A stretch of 64,000 bases of DNA from Aquaspirillum sp. LM1 (GTDB lineage Bacteria; Pseudomonadota; Gammaproteobacteria; Burkholderiales; Aquaspirillaceae): positions 3,634,001-3,698,000 of the forward strand of contig NZ_CP019509.1 in NCBI RefSeq assembly GCF_002002905.1. The letters are read 5' to 3'. Each line of letters begins with the position of its first letter. Positions within the stretch are counted from its first letter, which is position 1. The notes below the pieces were generated by a model, which had not been told where the DNA came from, did no database searches, and saw only the letters and a list, made by a program, of their open reading frames with translations. A program made the translations under genes and the position numbers. Below are positions 17,571-27,929 of this stretch, piece after piece.

Positions 17571-18959
17571 ATGATCAGAATGAACTGGCTCAAACGCTTG
17601 AAAGGGCCGTCGAAAGCGACGGCCCAGACTGAACACCTGGTGCCCTTTGACCAACAGCCGGCCATCACCGTGGATGTGGATGCCCACTCTCCGGCACGCT
17701 GGGGGATGATGGTGCTGGGCATTGGCTTTGGCGGATTTCTGCTGTGGGCGGCTTTTGCCCCGCTGGACGCCGGGGTGGCCACGGAAGGCACGGTCAAGGT
17801 GGCCTCCAACCGTAAAACCATCCAGCATCTGACCGGTGGCATTGTTGATGCCATCGAAGTCAAGGAAGGCCAGGCGGTCAAGAAAGACCAAGTACTGGTG
17901 CGGCTGAATCCGACCACGGCCAATGCCCAGTTGGGCATTGTTCAGTCACAATACCTGTCGGCCCAGGCCACCACCGACCGGCTGACCGCCGAGCGTGACG
18001 GCAAGTCGGAGATTACCTTCTCGCCTGCGCTGACAGAAAAATTTGCCAGCGACAGCCGTGCCAAGGAAGCCATGGCGCTGCAAACCCAGCTGTTCACCTC
18101 GCGCCGCGCCGCACTACAGGCCGAACTGGGCATGCTGCGGGAAAACAGCCAGGGCACCCAGGAACAGCTCAAGGGCCTGGAATCGCTGAAACAGTCGCGC
18201 GAGCAGCAGCTGGCCTTCGTCAATGAAGAGCTCAAGGGCGTGCGCGACATGGCCGCGCAAGGCTATGTGCCGCGCAACCGCATGCTGCAGCTGGAACGCA
18301 CCGTGTCGGAAATCAGTGGTCAGTTGGCCGAAAACATCGCCAATATTGGCCGCACCAAGAATGCCCTGTCTGAACTCAAGCTGCGCATGCTGCAACGGCA
18401 AAAAGAGTATCAGAAAGAAGTGGAAACCCAGCTGACCGAGCTGCAGAAGGAAACCCGCGCCCAAGCCGACCGGCTGGCCGCGCTGGAATACGAAATGGCC
18501 AACACCCAGATCAAGTCGCCAATTGACGGCGTGGTGGTGGGCATCAATGTGCATACCGTTGGCGGGGTGATTCAGCCGGGCTTCCACATCATGGACGTGG
18601 TGCCGCAGCACGAACCCATGGTCATTGAAGCCAAAATTCCGACCACGCTGATCGACAAAATGCACCCTGGCCTGCCGGTGGACCTGACCTTTGCCGCCTT
18701 TAACCACGCCCAGACGCCGAATGTGCCTGGTGAAGTGGAAACTGTTGGTGCTGACGTGCTGATCGACGAGCTCAGCCGCATGCCGTACTACCCGATCAAG
18801 GTCAAGGTCAGCGCTGCCGGGATGAAAACCCTGAGCAAGCATCAGATTCGCCCTGGCATGCCGGTCACGGTGACGGTGAAAACAGGTGAACGCACCATGC
18901 TGAACTACCTGATCAAACCGATGACGGCCCGTATCGGCTCGGCGTTCAAGGAGGAATGA
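17571..18959 (+). CDS. Type I secretion periplasmic adaptor (HlyD/PrtE-like)
   Basis: A 462-residue membrane fusion protein. An AAGGG ribosome site five bases before 17571 decides the start (MIRMNWLKRL). It has a short cytoplasmic N-terminus, one membrane helix (about 42-62), a lipoyl half-motif GTVKVASNRKTIQHLTGGIV, a long coiled-coil hairpin (about 120-300), then the second lipoyl half and a beta-barrel (IKSPIDGVVVGINVHTVGG). It joins the ABC exporter to the outer-membrane channel. Its stop overlaps the TolC-like gene (ATGA). Confidence 0.93.
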   Translation: MIRMNWLKRLKGPSKATAQTEHLVPFDQQPAITVDVDAHSPARWGMMVLGIGFGGFLLWAAFAPLDAGVATEGTVKVASNRKTIQHLTGGIVDAIEVKEGQAVKKDQVLVRLNPTTANAQLGIVQSQYLSAQATTDRLTAERDGKSEITFSPALTEKFASDSRAKEAMALQTQLFTSRRAALQAELGMLRENSQGTQEQLKGLESLKQSREQQLAFVNEELKGVRDMAAQGYVPRNRMLQLERTVSEISGQLAENIANIGRTKNALSELKLRMLQRQKEYQKEVETQLTELQKETRAQADRLAALEYEMANTQIKSPIDGVVVGINVHTVGGVIQPGFHIMDVVPQHEPMVIEAKIPTTLIDKMHPGLPVDLTFAAFNHAQTPNVPGEVETVGADVLIDELSRMPYYPIKVKVSAAGMKTLSKHQIRPGMPVTVTVKTGERTMLNYLIKPMTARIGSAFKEE

Positions 18960-20365
18960 TCGTGCGCCTTCGCAAGCTGACCACGCTGGTGACGCTGGCG
19001 CTGTGCCTGAACCCCGCCGTGCCGGCCTCGGCGCTGGGGTTCATGGAAGCCTACCGCGCCGCCCTGCAAAACGACCCGACCTACCAGGCCGCCATTTCGG
19101 AAAACGAAGCCGGCCAGCAGAACAGCGCACTGGGCCGCGCCGGGCTGCTGCCGCAGATTTCCGCGTCCGGCTCACGCTTCAAGGTGCGCGGGGATCGGGA
19201 ATATCCCGTGCAAACCGTGCTGGGCCCAACCGAAGTCAAGGACAGGCTGGACTACCGCAGCAACTCGAAAACCGTGCAGCTGCGCCAGTCGGTGTTCAAC
19301 CTGGCCAATGTGTCCAACTTCCGCCAGGGCCGCGCCCGCGCTGCCTACAGCAGTGAAGTGTTCCGCGCCAAACAGCAGGACCTGGCCATGCGCCTGTCCA
19401 GCGCCTACTTTCAGGCACTGCTGTCTCAGCACGGCATCGACCTGGCTGAAGCCAAGCTGCAGTCGATTGGCGAGCGGCTGAAAACCGCCGAAATCCAGTA
19501 CAAGTCGGGCGACGGCACGGTGACCGACGTGGATGAAGCACGTGCCCGTCGTGACCTGGCCAGCGCCCAGTTGATCGAGGCGCGCAACCAGCTGACCGTG
19601 GCGATTCGTTCGCTGCAGGAGCTGGTGGGCGAGCGCCCGGTCAGCCTGGCCACGCTGAAAGCCGACTTTGCCCAGCAACTGCGTCCGGAGCCGGATACGC
19701 TGGATGCCTGGCTGGACCGCGCGCTGGAAACCAGCGCCGACATCGCCGCACAGCGCCGGGCACTGGAAGTGGCGGAGCGCGAAGTGGACAAGAACCGCGC
19801 CGGTCATTTGCCAACGGTGGATTTTGTGGCCTCGTACAACCGTTCGCTGTCCGATAGCGTGACCAGCATCAACCAGGAATATCGCACTCGTCAGGTGGGG
19901 ATTCAGGTCAACATCCCGATTTTTTCCGGCGGCTACACCAATGCGCTGACCACCCAGGCAGTGGCCAATCGCGAACGGGTGCGCAGCGAGCTGGAAGCCA
20001 CCGTGAACAAGACCCATATCGAAGTCACCAAGCAGTATTCCGGGGTGATCTCGGGACTGGCCAAGGTGCAGGCGCTGGAACTGGCGGTCAAATCCAGCGA
20101 ACGGGCGCTGGAATCGACCAAAATGGGCTTTACTGCCGGCATGCGCACCAATGTGGACATTCTCAACGCAGAAGAACAGGTGTACACCTCCCGGCGCGAC
20201 CTGGCCGAGGCCAAGTATCTGTACCTGCTCAGCCGCCTGCGGCTGAAAACCGCCGCCGGCATGCTGTCTGAAGTGGACATGGGGGAAATCGACAGCTATT
20301 TTGGCGTAGAGAAACCCTTGCGCGATCCCAAGCTGGTGCAAAAACGCCGTAATAACGTATCGTAA
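18956..20365 (+). CDS. TolC-family outer membrane channel for type I secretion
   Basis: A 469-residue outer membrane efflux protein. It has a Sec signal peptide (about 1-26, cleavage near PASA-LG), followed by two OEP repeats with long helical stretches. FMEAYRAALQNDPTYQAA is the classic TolC opening and the second half contains FTAGMRTNVDILNAEEQ. It completes the three-gene type I secretion operon, ending before a strong terminator. Four-base overlap with the adaptor gene implies translational coupling. Confidence 0.93.
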   Translation: MIVRLRKLTTLVTLALCLNPAVPASALGFMEAYRAALQNDPTYQAAISENEAGQQNSALGRAGLLPQISASGSRFKVRGDREYPVQTVLGPTEVKDRLDYRSNSKTVQLRQSVFNLANVSNFRQGRARAAYSSEVFRAKQQDLAMRLSSAYFQALLSQHGIDLAEAKLQSIGERLKTAEIQYKSGDGTVTDVDEARARRDLASAQLIEARNQLTVAIRSLQELVGERPVSLATLKADFAQQLRPEPDTLDAWLDRALETSADIAAQRRALEVAEREVDKNRAGHLPTVDFVASYNRSLSDSVTSINQEYRTRQVGIQVNIPIFSGGYTNALTTQAVANRERVRSELEATVNKTHIEVTKQYSGVISGLAKVQALELAVKSSERALESTKMGFTAGMRTNVDILNAEEQVYTSRRDLAEAKYLYLLSRLRLKTAAGMLSEVDMGEIDSYFGVEKPLRDPKLVQKRRNNVS

Positions 20366-20391
20366 CGGCCTGCAGCATTTTTCTGCTGACC

Positions 20392-20421
20392 ACGGACGCC
20401 CAGCAGGGCGTCCGTCGTTTT
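20392..20421 (+). terminator. Rho-independent terminator after the type I secretion operon
   Basis: Perfect 10-bp stem ACGGACGCCC (20392-20401)/GGGCGTCCGT (20406-20415), loop AGCA, followed by CGTTTTA. It separates the exporter genes from rfbC. Confidence 0.85.
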
Positions 20422-20444
20422 ATCCACCATAAGGGAAACCGGCC

Positions 20445-20996
20445 ATGCATGTGATTGATACCCCCCTGCACGGGGTGAAACTGATTGAACCCCGCGTGTT
20501 TGGTGACGAGCGGGGATTTTTTTACGAAAGCTACAACGCCCGCGCCTTTGCCGAAGCCATCGGCCACAGCGTGACCTTTGTGCAGGACAACCACTCGCGC
20601 TCCGGCAGCAATGTGCTGCGCGGCCTGCACTACCAGATCCAGCACGCGCAGGGCAAGCTGGTGCGGGTGGCGCACGGTGAAGTGTTTGACGTGGCAGTGG
20701 ATTTGCGCGCCGGCTCGCCCAGCTTTGGCCAGTGGACCGGCCAGTATCTGTCGGCGGCCAACAAGCGGCAGATGTGGGTGCCGGCAGGCTTTGCCCATGG
20801 TTTCCTGGTAGTCAGTGAATTTGCCGAACTGCTGTACAAAACCACCGACTTCTATATGCCGGAACACGAACGCTGCATTGCCTGGGACGACCCCACGCTG
20901 AACATTCAGTGGCCGCTGCCAGAAGGCATTGCCCCGATTGTGTCGGCCAAGGACCGCATCGGGCTGGCACTGGCCGATGCCGAGGTGTTTGCATGA
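20445..20996 (+). CDS. rfbC: dTDP-4-dehydrorhamnose 3,5-epimerase
   Basis: A 183-residue cupin-fold RmlC enzyme, normal length for the family. It epimerises dTDP-4-keto-6-deoxy-D-glucose at C3 and C5 on the way to dTDP-L-rhamnose. The motif VLRGLHYQIQHAQGKLVRV carries the active-site His and the substrate-binding residues; FAHGFLVVSEFAELLYKTTDFY is the family's second signature. It overlaps rfbD by four bases. rfbA and rfbB are not in the window and must be elsewhere if the pathway is complete. Confidence 0.95.
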   Translation: MHVIDTPLHGVKLIEPRVFGDERGFFYESYNARAFAEAIGHSVTFVQDNHSRSGSNVLRGLHYQIQHAQGKLVRVAHGEVFDVAVDLRAGSPSFGQWTGQYLSAANKRQMWVPAGFAHGFLVVSEFAELLYKTTDFYMPEHERCIAWDDPTLNIQWPLPEGIAPIVSAKDRIGLALADAEVFA

Positions 20997-21865
20997 AAAA
21001 ACCGATTTTGCTGACCGGCCATCGCGGCCAGCTGGGCCATGAACTGCTGCGCAGCCTGTCGGTGCTTGGGCCGGTACTCACCGCCGAACGCAGCCAGCTG
21101 GACCTGACCAACCCGGACAGCATGACCCGCTGGATACGCGAGCACCGCCCCGGCCTGATTATCAACGCCGCCGCCTACACCGCAGTGGACAAGGCCGAAA
21201 CCGACGTGGAACTGGCCTGGGCGGTGAATGCCCGCGCGCCGCGCATTCTGGCCGAAGAAGCCGCCCGGCTGGGGGCTGGCCTAGTGCACTACTCCACGGA
21301 TTATGTGTTTGCCGGCGACGCCAGCGCGCCCTACCGTGAGGCCGACCCCACCGCGCCGTTGAACGTCTACGGCACCAGCAAGCTGGCGGGCGAACAGGCG
21401 ATTGCCGCCATTGGCGCGCCACATCTGATCTTGCGCACCAGCTGGGTGTACGGCCATCACGGCCAGAATTTTGTTCGCACCATCCTGCGCCTGGCCGCCG
21501 AGTGCACCACCTTGCGCGTGGTCAACGACCAAGTGGGGGCACCCACCAGCAGCCGTTTTCTGGCCGATTGCACCCTGGCGCTGCTCAATCAGGACTGGCG
21601 CGCCCAGGGCGGGCTATACCATCTCACCCCCAGCGGCCACACCAGCTGGCATGGGTTTGCCTGCGCAATTGTCGATGCCGCCCGCCAGCGCGGCCAGCCT
21701 TTGTTGCTCAGTGCAGACGCGATTGAAGCCATTCCCAGCACCGACTACCCCACCCCGGCCCGCCGCCCGGCCAACTCCCGGCTGGACACCCAGGCGATTC
21801 AGCAAGCGTTTGGCCTGCACCTGCCAGACTGGCACACGGTGTTTGCCCGGCATATGGCGTATTGA
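20993..21865 (+). CDS. rfbD: dTDP-4-dehydrorhamnose reductase
   Basis: A 290-residue SDR-fold RmlD enzyme for the final step to dTDP-L-rhamnose. The start ATG at 20993 overlaps the rfbC stop (ATGA) and gives MKKPILLTGHRGQLGHELL with the NADPH-binding GxxGQLG. The catalytic region shows YSTDYVFAG and YGTSKLAGEQ (YxxxK). L-rhamnose may be a second sugar in the surface polysaccharide or an S-layer glycan (inference). Confidence 0.95.
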   Translation: MKKPILLTGHRGQLGHELLRSLSVLGPVLTAERSQLDLTNPDSMTRWIREHRPGLIINAAAYTAVDKAETDVELAWAVNARAPRILAEEAARLGAGLVHYSTDYVFAGDASAPYREADPTAPLNVYGTSKLAGEQAIAAIGAPHLILRTSWVYGHHGQNFVRTILRLAAECTTLRVVNDQVGAPTSSRFLADCTLALLNQDWRAQGGLYHLTPSGHTSWHGFACAIVDAARQRGQPLLLSADAIEAIPSTDYPTPARRPANSRLDTQAIQQAFGLHLPDWHTVFARHMAY

Positions 21866-22165
21866 GCGCAGGGGAGACGCCCATGCCCCGGCGCGTGATG
21901 GCCTGGCCACCTCTGGCATCGCCCCTGGCCGTGGGCACATCCTCCCAACGGGGTGTCCCCCAATACCAAACCCGACGCCCCGGCTTTTCGCACCGTTGCC
22001 CGGAAAGTTGCCGCAGGGCAGTCGCGCGCCCCCCCTGACAATCCCACTGTCTTGGCGGTTCATCGCTTCTGGCGGTGTGCTACGTCCTGCGTTTTTGGCC
22101 CGAGGCATGGCAAACAAGCACAGCAGCATCTTGAGCCCCTCCATCCGCCACGCTACACTCCAGTG
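21866..22165. other. Intergenic stretch with one copy of a 19-bp direct repeat
   Basis: No gene is convincing here. It contains the 19-mer TTGCCCGGAAAGTTGCCGC at 21996-22014, whose exact copy lies at 23429-23447, so the two flank the third Rpn gene. No terminator or promoter is clear. Confidence 0.6.
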
Positions 22166-23164
22166 ATGGCACATCTCCACGACAGCGGTTATAAATACCT
22201 GTTTTCCCACGCCGAACTGGTGCAGGAACTGCTGGAAGCTTTTGCCCCGCCGGGTGTGTCCGCTTTGTTGGACTACACCACGCTCCGGCTGGAAAACGGC
22301 AACTACGTCACCCCAGCGATGAAGCCGCGTGCGGATGATCTTGTCTGGTCGGTGGAGTTGCAGGGACGGCGGATTTATTTGTATTTGCTGCTGGAGTTTC
22401 AATCCACCCCAGACGACACCATGCCGGCGCGCATGCTGCAATATGTGGCCGCACTTTACGACCACCTGCTGCGCAGCAAGGCGGTCAATACCGCCGAAGG
22501 GCTGCCCCCGGTATTGCCCATCGTGCTGTACAACGGCGACGCCCGCTGGCGGCAAAGCAGCGAACTCTACGATCTGATTCGCGTCCATCCGCAAGTGCTC
22601 AAAGCCTTTCAGCCCCGGCTGAAATTCTGGCTGCTGGACGAAGGGGCATTCCCCGCTGCCGAGCTGGAAGACATGCAGCGCGTGGTAGCGGCCATCTTTC
22701 GCTTCGAGCACACGCCAGATAGCGCAGCGGCCAAGCAAGCCATCCGTTGTCTTGCCCAAGCGATTGCTCACTCCCCGTTCAAGCAACGCATCGACCGGGT
22801 GGTGACGCGCTGGATAAAACACCGGCTGCAGCGCAAAATGCCCGGACTGGCCGTGCCCGATGCCGAAGAATTGACGAAAGGGATGGAAATGCTGGAAACC
22901 AATATTGACCGCTGGGAAGCGCAGGCGATTGCCAAGGGGATGGAGCAGGGTATTCTTCAGGGGATGCAGCAAGGCATTCAGCAGGGCATGCAGCAGGGTG
23001 AAGCCTTGTTGCTGCAACGTCAGCTGACCCGCCGTTTCGGCGCGCTGTCGGCCACACAGCTGGCCAGCATTGCCGCCGCCACGCCCGCCCAGCTGGAAAC
23101 CTGGGGTGATCGCGTGCTGGAAGCCAAGTCGCTGGATGAGGTATTTGGCGACACCCGGCACTGA
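22166..23164 (+). CDS. Rpn family recombination-promoting nuclease/putative transposase (third copy)
   Basis: A 332-residue paralogue of the gene at 187-1191, with the same opening (MAHLHDSGYKYLFSHAELV), the same D57/D58 and E77-F-Q79 core positions, and a C-terminal run of QGxxQG repeats in place of EGxxEG. The start is the ATG at 22166, matching the paralogue's N-terminus; the longer open frame upstream has no family similarity. It sits alone between rfbD and tkt, bracketed by 19-bp direct repeats, which suggests it arrived as a unit. The C-terminal tail differs enough from the first pair to rule out a recent copy. Confidence 0.9.
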   Translation: MAHLHDSGYKYLFSHAELVQELLEAFAPPGVSALLDYTTLRLENGNYVTPAMKPRADDLVWSVELQGRRIYLYLLLEFQSTPDDTMPARMLQYVAALYDHLLRSKAVNTAEGLPPVLPIVLYNGDARWRQSSELYDLIRVHPQVLKAFQPRLKFWLLDEGAFPAAELEDMQRVVAAIFRFEHTPDSAAAKQAIRCLAQAIAHSPFKQRIDRVVTRWIKHRLQRKMPGLAVPDAEELTKGMEMLETNIDRWEAQAIAKGMEQGILQGMQQGIQQGMQQGEALLLQRQLTRRFGALSATQLASIAAATPAQLETWGDRVLEAKSLDEVFGDTRH

Positions 23165-23528
23165 GCGTGGATTTCCCGTTGCGCTCGGGGGCGAATTGCT
23201 GCGGCCATGCCAAAGCAGCGCCCCTCCGATGGTCTTCATGCCCCCGCAATGGCTGTTCACCAGCCCTTGATTATCTAGCTTCCCGCTTTTTTGGGCGCGG
23301 CATGCGGCAATCGGATGTGTGTCTCCATCCCGCGCAAGCGGCGGCATCAAGGTGCGTCGCTTGGTTGCGGCAACGTTGAATGAATACCGTGAGCCGCACT
23401 TCGGACTTGGGGGGTGTGAATTATGCGATTGCCCGGAAAGTTGCCGCCCATGGCCGCAATCGGCGATAATCACATGATTTTGTTACCGGCTTTGCCGGCC
23501 CTCACTTTGCACAAGAGGTTCGTATTTC
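23165..23528. other. Intergenic region upstream of tkt, second copy of the 19-bp repeat
   Basis: No gene is supported in this 364-bp stretch. It holds the second 19-mer copy (23429-23447). The tkt ribosome site AAGAGG lies just before 23529. The tkt promoter must be here but is not clearly recognisable. Confidence 0.6.
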
Positions 23529-25514
23529 ATGGTCTCCCGCAGCGATCTTGCCAACGCCATCCGTGTCCTGTCCATGGATGCCGTGCAGAAAGCCAATTCC
23601 GGTCATCCGGGCATGCCCATGGGCATGGCTGATATTGCCGAATCCCTCTGGCGTCATCACCTGAAGCACAGCCCGGCCAACCCTGGCTGGTTTGACCGCG
23701 ACCGCTTTGTGCTGTCCAACGGCCATGGCTCGATGCTGCTGTACAGCCTGCTGCACCTCTCCGGCTACGATCTGTCGATTGACGACCTGAAAGCCTTCCG
23801 TCAATGGCACAGCAAAACCCCTGGCCACCCGGAATACGGCTATGCGCCGGGCGTGGAAACCACCACCGGCCCGCTGGGTCAGGGCATCACCAACGCGGTG
23901 GGCATGGCGCTGGCGGAAAAAATCCTGGCGGATGAATTCAACCGCGACGGTCACGCCATTGTCGATCACCACACCTGGGTGTTCCTCGGCGATGGCTGTC
24001 TGATGGAAGGCATCTCGCACGAAGCCTGCTCGCTGGCCGGTACCTGGGGCCTGGGCAAGCTGATTGCCTTCTACGACGACAACGGCATTTCGATTGATGG
24101 CGACGTGGAAGGCTGGTTTACCGACGACACCGTCAAGCGCTTTGAAGCCTACGGCTGGCAAGTGATTCCGGCCATCGACGGCCATGATTTTGCCGCGCTG
24201 GACGCCGCCATCGCTAGCGCGAAGGCCGACACCACCCGCCCGACGCTGATCTGCTGCCGCACCAAAATCGGCAAGGGCGCGCCCAATAAAGAAGGCGGTC
24301 ACGATGTGCACGGCGCGCCGCTGGGCGATGCCGAAATTGCCGCCACCCGCGCCCACCTGAACTGGCCCTACGCGCCGTTCGAGATTCCGGCTGACATTGC
24401 CAGCGCCTGGAATGCCCGTGAAGCGGGTACCGCGCGCGAAGCCGAGTGGGACAGCCGCTTTGCCGCCTATCGTGCCGCCTTCCCGGCTGAAGCCGCCGAG
24501 TTCGAGCGCCGCATGCGTGGCGAACTGCCGGCCAACTGGGCCGCACACGCGGCTGCCGCGATTGAAAAAATCAACGCCAAGGGCGAAACCATCGCCACCC
24601 GCAAGGCCTCGCAGAACGCCATTGAAGCGTTTGCCCCGGCACTGCCGGAGCTGTTGGGCGGCTCGGCTGACCTGGCCAGCTCCAACCTCACGCTGTGGAG
24701 CGGCTCCAAAGGCGTCAGCCGCGAGCATGGCGGCAACTATGTGTACTACGGCGTGCGCGAATTCGGCATGGCCGCCATCATGAACGGTGCCACCCTGCAC
24801 GGCGGCTTCAAGCCCTACGGTGCCACCTTCCTGATGTTCAGCGAATACGCCCGCAATGCGCTGCGCATGGCGGCGCTGATGAAGATCAACCCGATTTTTG
24901 TCTTTACCCACGACTCGATCGGTCTGGGCGAAGACGGCCCGACCCACCAGCCGGTCGAGCAAATTGCCACCCTGCGTCTGATCCCGAACATGGACACCTG
25001 GCGTCCGGCTGACACGGTGGAATCCGCCGTGGCCTGGCAGGCCGCCATCGAACGTCAGGATGGCCCGTCCACGCTGATTTTCAGCCGGCAGAACCTGCCG
25101 TTTATTGCCCGCAGCGCCGGCCAGATTGCCGACATCCGCCGTGGCGGCTATGTGCTGAGCGACGCCGACCAGCCCCGTGCCGTGCTGATTGCCACCGGCT
25201 CGGAAGTGGAGCTGGCACTGAAGGCCCAGGCCCAGCTGGCGGCGGAAGGCATTGCCGTGCGCGTGGTGTCGATGCCGTCCACCAATGTATTCGACCGTCA
25301 GGACAAGGCCTATATTGCCTCGGTGCTGCCGGTTGGCGTGCCGCGCGTGGCGGTGGAAGCCGGTGTCACTGACATCTGGCGCAAATACGTTGGCCTGGAA
25401 GGTGCCGTGGTGGGCATTGACCACTTTGGCGAATCGGCCCCGGCGAAAAAGCTGTTTGAAGCCTTTGGCTTTACCGCCGACAACGTGGCACAGACCGTCA
25501 AGTCCGTGCTCTGA
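23529..25514 (+). CDS. tkt: Transketolase
   Basis: A 661-residue thiamine-diphosphate enzyme moving two-carbon ketol units between sugar phosphates in the pentose phosphate pathway. Visible landmarks are [16 protein letters not shown] at the N-terminus, the TPP/Mg motif [31 protein letters not shown] in the pyrimidine domain and the C-terminal domain to about 660. Full family length. First of a carbon-metabolism block on the plus strand, with gap 70 bp downstream. Confidence 0.97.
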   Translation: MVSRSDLANAIRVLSMDAVQKANSGHPGMPMGMADIAESLWRHHLKHSPANPGWFDRDRFVLSNGHGSMLLYSLLHLSGYDLSIDDLKAFRQWHSKTPGHPEYGYAPGVETTTGPLGQGITNAVGMALAEKILADEFNRDGHAIVDHHTWVFLGDGCLMEGISHEACSLAGTWGLGKLIAFYDDNGISIDGDVEGWFTDDTVKRFEAYGWQVIPAIDGHDFAALDAAIASAKADTTRPTLICCRTKIGKGAPNKEGGHDVHGAPLGDAEIAATRAHLNWPYAPFEIPADIASAWNAREAGTAREAEWDSRFAAYRAAFPAEAAEFERRMRGELPANWAAHAAAAIEKINAKGETIATRKASQNAIEAFAPALPELLGGSADLASSNLTLWSGSKGVSREHGGNYVYYGVREFGMAAIMNGATLHGGFKPYGATFLMFSEYARNALRMAALMKINPIFVFTHDSIGLGEDGPTHQPVEQIATLRLIPNMDTWRPADTVESAVAWQAAIERQDGPSTLIFSRQNLPFIARSAGQIADIRRGGYVLSDADQPRAVLIATGSEVELALKAQAQLAAEGIAVRVVSMPSTNVFDRQDKAYIASVLPVGVPRVAVEAGVTDIWRKYVGLEGAVVGIDHFGESAPAKKLFEAFGFTADNVAQTVKSVL

Positions 25515-25584
25515 TTCCCCCCATCCCCTGATGGCCCGCGCAGGACGCGGGCCACGCCATGATGATTCACAGGAGAAAAGTTTC

Positions 25585-26595
25585 ATGTCCATTCGCATCG
25601 CCATCAACGGTTATGGCCGTATCGGTCGTCAAGTGCTGCGCGCCATCTACGAAAACAATCTGCGCAGCGAATTTGAAGTGGTGGCCGTCAATGCCTCCGG
25701 CGACCTGGCCACCAATGCCCACCTGACCCAGTTTGACACCGTGCATGGCCGCTTCAATGCCCAGATCAGCCATGACGACAAAAACCTGGTGGTCAATGGC
25801 GATGTGATTCCGTTCTTCTCCACCCGTAACCCGGCTGAGCTGCCGTGGGCCGCGCTGAAGGTAGACCTGGTGCTGGAATGCACCGGCGCGTTCACCAGCA
25901 AGGAAAAATGCCAGGCCCACATCACCGCTGGTGCCAAGAAAGTGCTGATTTCGGCACCGGGCGGCGATGACGTGGACGCCACCATCGTCTACGGCGTCAA
26001 CCACAATGTGCTGACCGCCGACATGACCGTGGTGTCCAATGCCTCCTGCACCACCAACTGCCTGGCCCCGGTGGCCAAGGCGCTGAACGACGGCCTGGGC
26101 ATCGTCAAGGGGCTGATGACCACCATCCACGCCTTCACCAACGACCAGGTGCTGACCGACGTGCGCCACAAGGACCTGCGTCGCGCCCGCAGCGCCACCC
26201 AGAACATGATCCCGACCAAGACCGGTGCCGCCAAGGCCGTTGGCCTGGTGCTGCCGGAAATGAACGGCAAGCTGGATGGCTTTGCCGTGCGCGTGCCGAC
26301 CATCAATGTGTCGCTGGTTGACCTCACCTTCGAAGCCGCCCGCACCACCACCGTGGCCGAAGTCAACGCCATCGTCAAGGCCGCTGCCGAAGGCCCGATG
26401 AAGGGCGTGCTGGGCTATAACGTGCTGCCGCTGGTGTCGATGGACTTCAACCACACCCCGGAAGCCTCGCACTTTGACTCCACCCTGACCAAAGTCTCCA
26501 ACGGCAATATGGTCAAGGTGCTGGCCTGGTACGACAACGAATGGGGCTTCTCCTGCCAGATGCTGAACACCGCCCGCGCGATGTTTGCCGCCTGA
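25585..26595 (+). CDS. gap: Glyceraldehyde-3-phosphate dehydrogenase
   Basis: A 336-residue NAD-dependent GAPDH. The ATG at 25585 is set by AGGAG ten bases upstream and gives [18 protein letters not shown]. The catalytic cysteine is in [12 protein letters not shown], and the C-terminal [11 protein letters not shown] is standard. It converts glyceraldehyde-3-phosphate to 1,3-bisphosphoglycerate. A strong terminator follows, so pgk probably also has its own promoter. Confidence 0.97.
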   Translation: MSIRIAINGYGRIGRQVLRAIYENNLRSEFEVVAVNASGDLATNAHLTQFDTVHGRFNAQISHDDKNLVVNGDVIPFFSTRNPAELPWAALKVDLVLECTGAFTSKEKCQAHITAGAKKVLISAPGGDDVDATIVYGVNHNVLTADMTVVSNASCTTNCLAPVAKALNDGLGIVKGLMTTIHAFTNDQVLTDVRHKDLRRARSATQNMIPTKTGAAKAVGLVLPEMNGKLDGFAVRVPTINVSLVDLTFEAARTTTVAEVNAIVKAAAEGPMKGVLGYNVLPLVSMDFNHTPEASHFDSTLTKVSNGNMVKVLAWYDNEWGFSCQMLNTARAMFAA

Positions 26596-26605
26596 CTGGC
26601 CTGAG

Positions 26606-26641
26606 GCGGTTGGGCCGCTGCCGCGCCCAACCCGGTTTTTT
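26606..26641 (+). terminator. Rho-independent terminator after gap
   Basis: Stem GGTTGGGC (26608-26615)/GCCCAACC (26625-26632) followed by CGG and six T residues (26636-26641). Confidence 0.8.
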
Positions 26642-26691
26642 CTTCGCCGTTGCCAGGCCTGCCCGGCAACGGCGTTGCCACGGAATGCATG

Positions 26692-27864
26692 ATGAAATTC
26701 AAGAAACTCACTGACCAAACCCTGGCCGGCCAGCGCGTGCTGATTCGCGTGGACATGAATGTGCCGGTGAAAAACGGCGTGATTGGCGACGACACCCGCA
26801 TCCGCGCCTCGCTGGCCTCCATCCAGCATGCGCTGTACAACGGCGCAGCGGTGATCCTGATGACCCACCTGGGCCGCCCGACCGAAGGCGAACCCAAGCC
26901 GGAAGACAGCCTGGCCCCGGTGGCCGCCCGCCTGGGTGAGCTGCTGGGCAAAACCGTGCCGGTGGTGGCCGACTGGCAAGCCGGCCTGACGCTGAATGCC
27001 GGCGATGTGGTGATGCTGGAGAACGTGCGCCTGAACAAGGGCGAAAAGAAAAACAATCAGGACCTGGGCCGCGCCTACGCCAGCCTGTGCGATGTGTTTG
27101 TCAACGACGCCTTTGGCACCGCCCACCGCGCCGAAGCCTCCACCCACGCCGTGGCCCAGTTTGCCCCGCTGGCCTGCGCCGGCATTCTGCTGGCCGCCGA
27201 GCTGGAAGCGCTGGGCAAGGCGCTGGAAGCCCCCGCCCGCCCGCTGGTGGCCATCGTCGCCGGCTCCAAGGTATCGACCAAGCTGACCATTCTGGAATCC
27301 CTGGCTGACAAGGTGGACCAGCTGATTGTGGGTGGCGGCATTGCCAACACCTTCCTGCTGGCCGAAGGCAAGGCCATTGGCAAGAGCCTGGCCGAAGCCG
27401 AGCTGGTAGGCGAAGCACAAAAAGTCATGGCCAAGATCAAGGCCCATGGCGGCGTGGTGCCGCTGCCGATCGACGTGGTGGTGGCACCGGAGTTCTCGGA
27501 AAATGCCGACGACACCCTCAAGCCGGTCAGCGAAGTGACCAAAGAAGACATGATCCTCGACATTGGCCCGCAATCGGCGCAAGTGCTGGCCGATATCATT
27601 GCCAAGGCCGGCACCGTGGTGTGGAATGGCCCGGTGGGCGTGTTCGAATTTGACCAGTTTGCCAGCGGCACGCAAACCCTGGCCAAGGCGATTGCCGACA
27701 GCCCGGCTTTCTCGATTGCCGGCGGCGGCGACACCCTGGCGGCCATTGCCAAGTTCGGCGTAACCGATAAAATCAGCTATATCTCGACTGGCGGCGGCGC
27801 TTTTCTGGAGTTTCTCGAAGGCAAGGAGCTGCCGGCGGTGGCCATTCTGGCCGACCGCGCCTGA
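26692..27864 (+). CDS. pgk: Phosphoglycerate kinase
   Basis: A 390-residue glycolytic kinase of normal bacterial length. Two adjacent ATG codons (26689, 26692) are possible starts; the second is better placed after GGA. N-terminal [12 protein letters not shown] and [17 protein letters not shown] bind 3-phosphoglycerate. [17 protein letters not shown] and the Gly-rich GGGDTLAAI near the C-terminus form the nucleotide site. A GC hairpin follows the stop. Confidence 0.97.
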   Translation: MKFKKLTDQTLAGQRVLIRVDMNVPVKNGVIGDDTRIRASLASIQHALYNGAAVILMTHLGRPTEGEPKPEDSLAPVAARLGELLGKTVPVVADWQAGLTLNAGDVVMLENVRLNKGEKKNNQDLGRAYASLCDVFVNDAFGTAHRAEASTHAVAQFAPLACAGILLAAELEALGKALEAPARPLVAIVAGSKVSTKLTILESLADKVDQLIVGGGIANTFLLAEGKAIGKSLAEAELVGEAQKVMAKIKAHGGVVPLPIDVVVAPEFSENADDTLKPVSEVTKEDMILDIGPQSAQVLADIIAKAGTVVWNGPVGVFEFDQFASGTQTLAKAIADSPAFSIAGGGDTLAAIAKFGVTDKISYISTGGGAFLEFLEGKELPAVAILADRA

Positions 27865-27875
27865 TTGACCCCAGC

Positions 27876-27895
27876 GCGGGGGCATACGCCCCCGC
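27876..27895 (+). terminator. GC-rich hairpin after pgk
   Basis: Perfect stem GCGGGGGC (27876-27883)/GCCCCCGC (27888-27895) with loop ATAC. There is no T-run, so it may stabilise the 3' end or act with Rho rather than terminate by itself. Confidence 0.45.
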
Positions 27896-27929
27896 CATCA
27901 CTGAACTGACCCCAAGCAAGGAGCTGTTG

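Noticed and set aside
25567-27885. A 772-codon minus-strand open frame, and similar ones at 23502-25607 and 15741-17891.
   Set aside because: Shadows of gap/pgk, tkt and the secretion ATPase caused by codon bias; composition is not protein-like.
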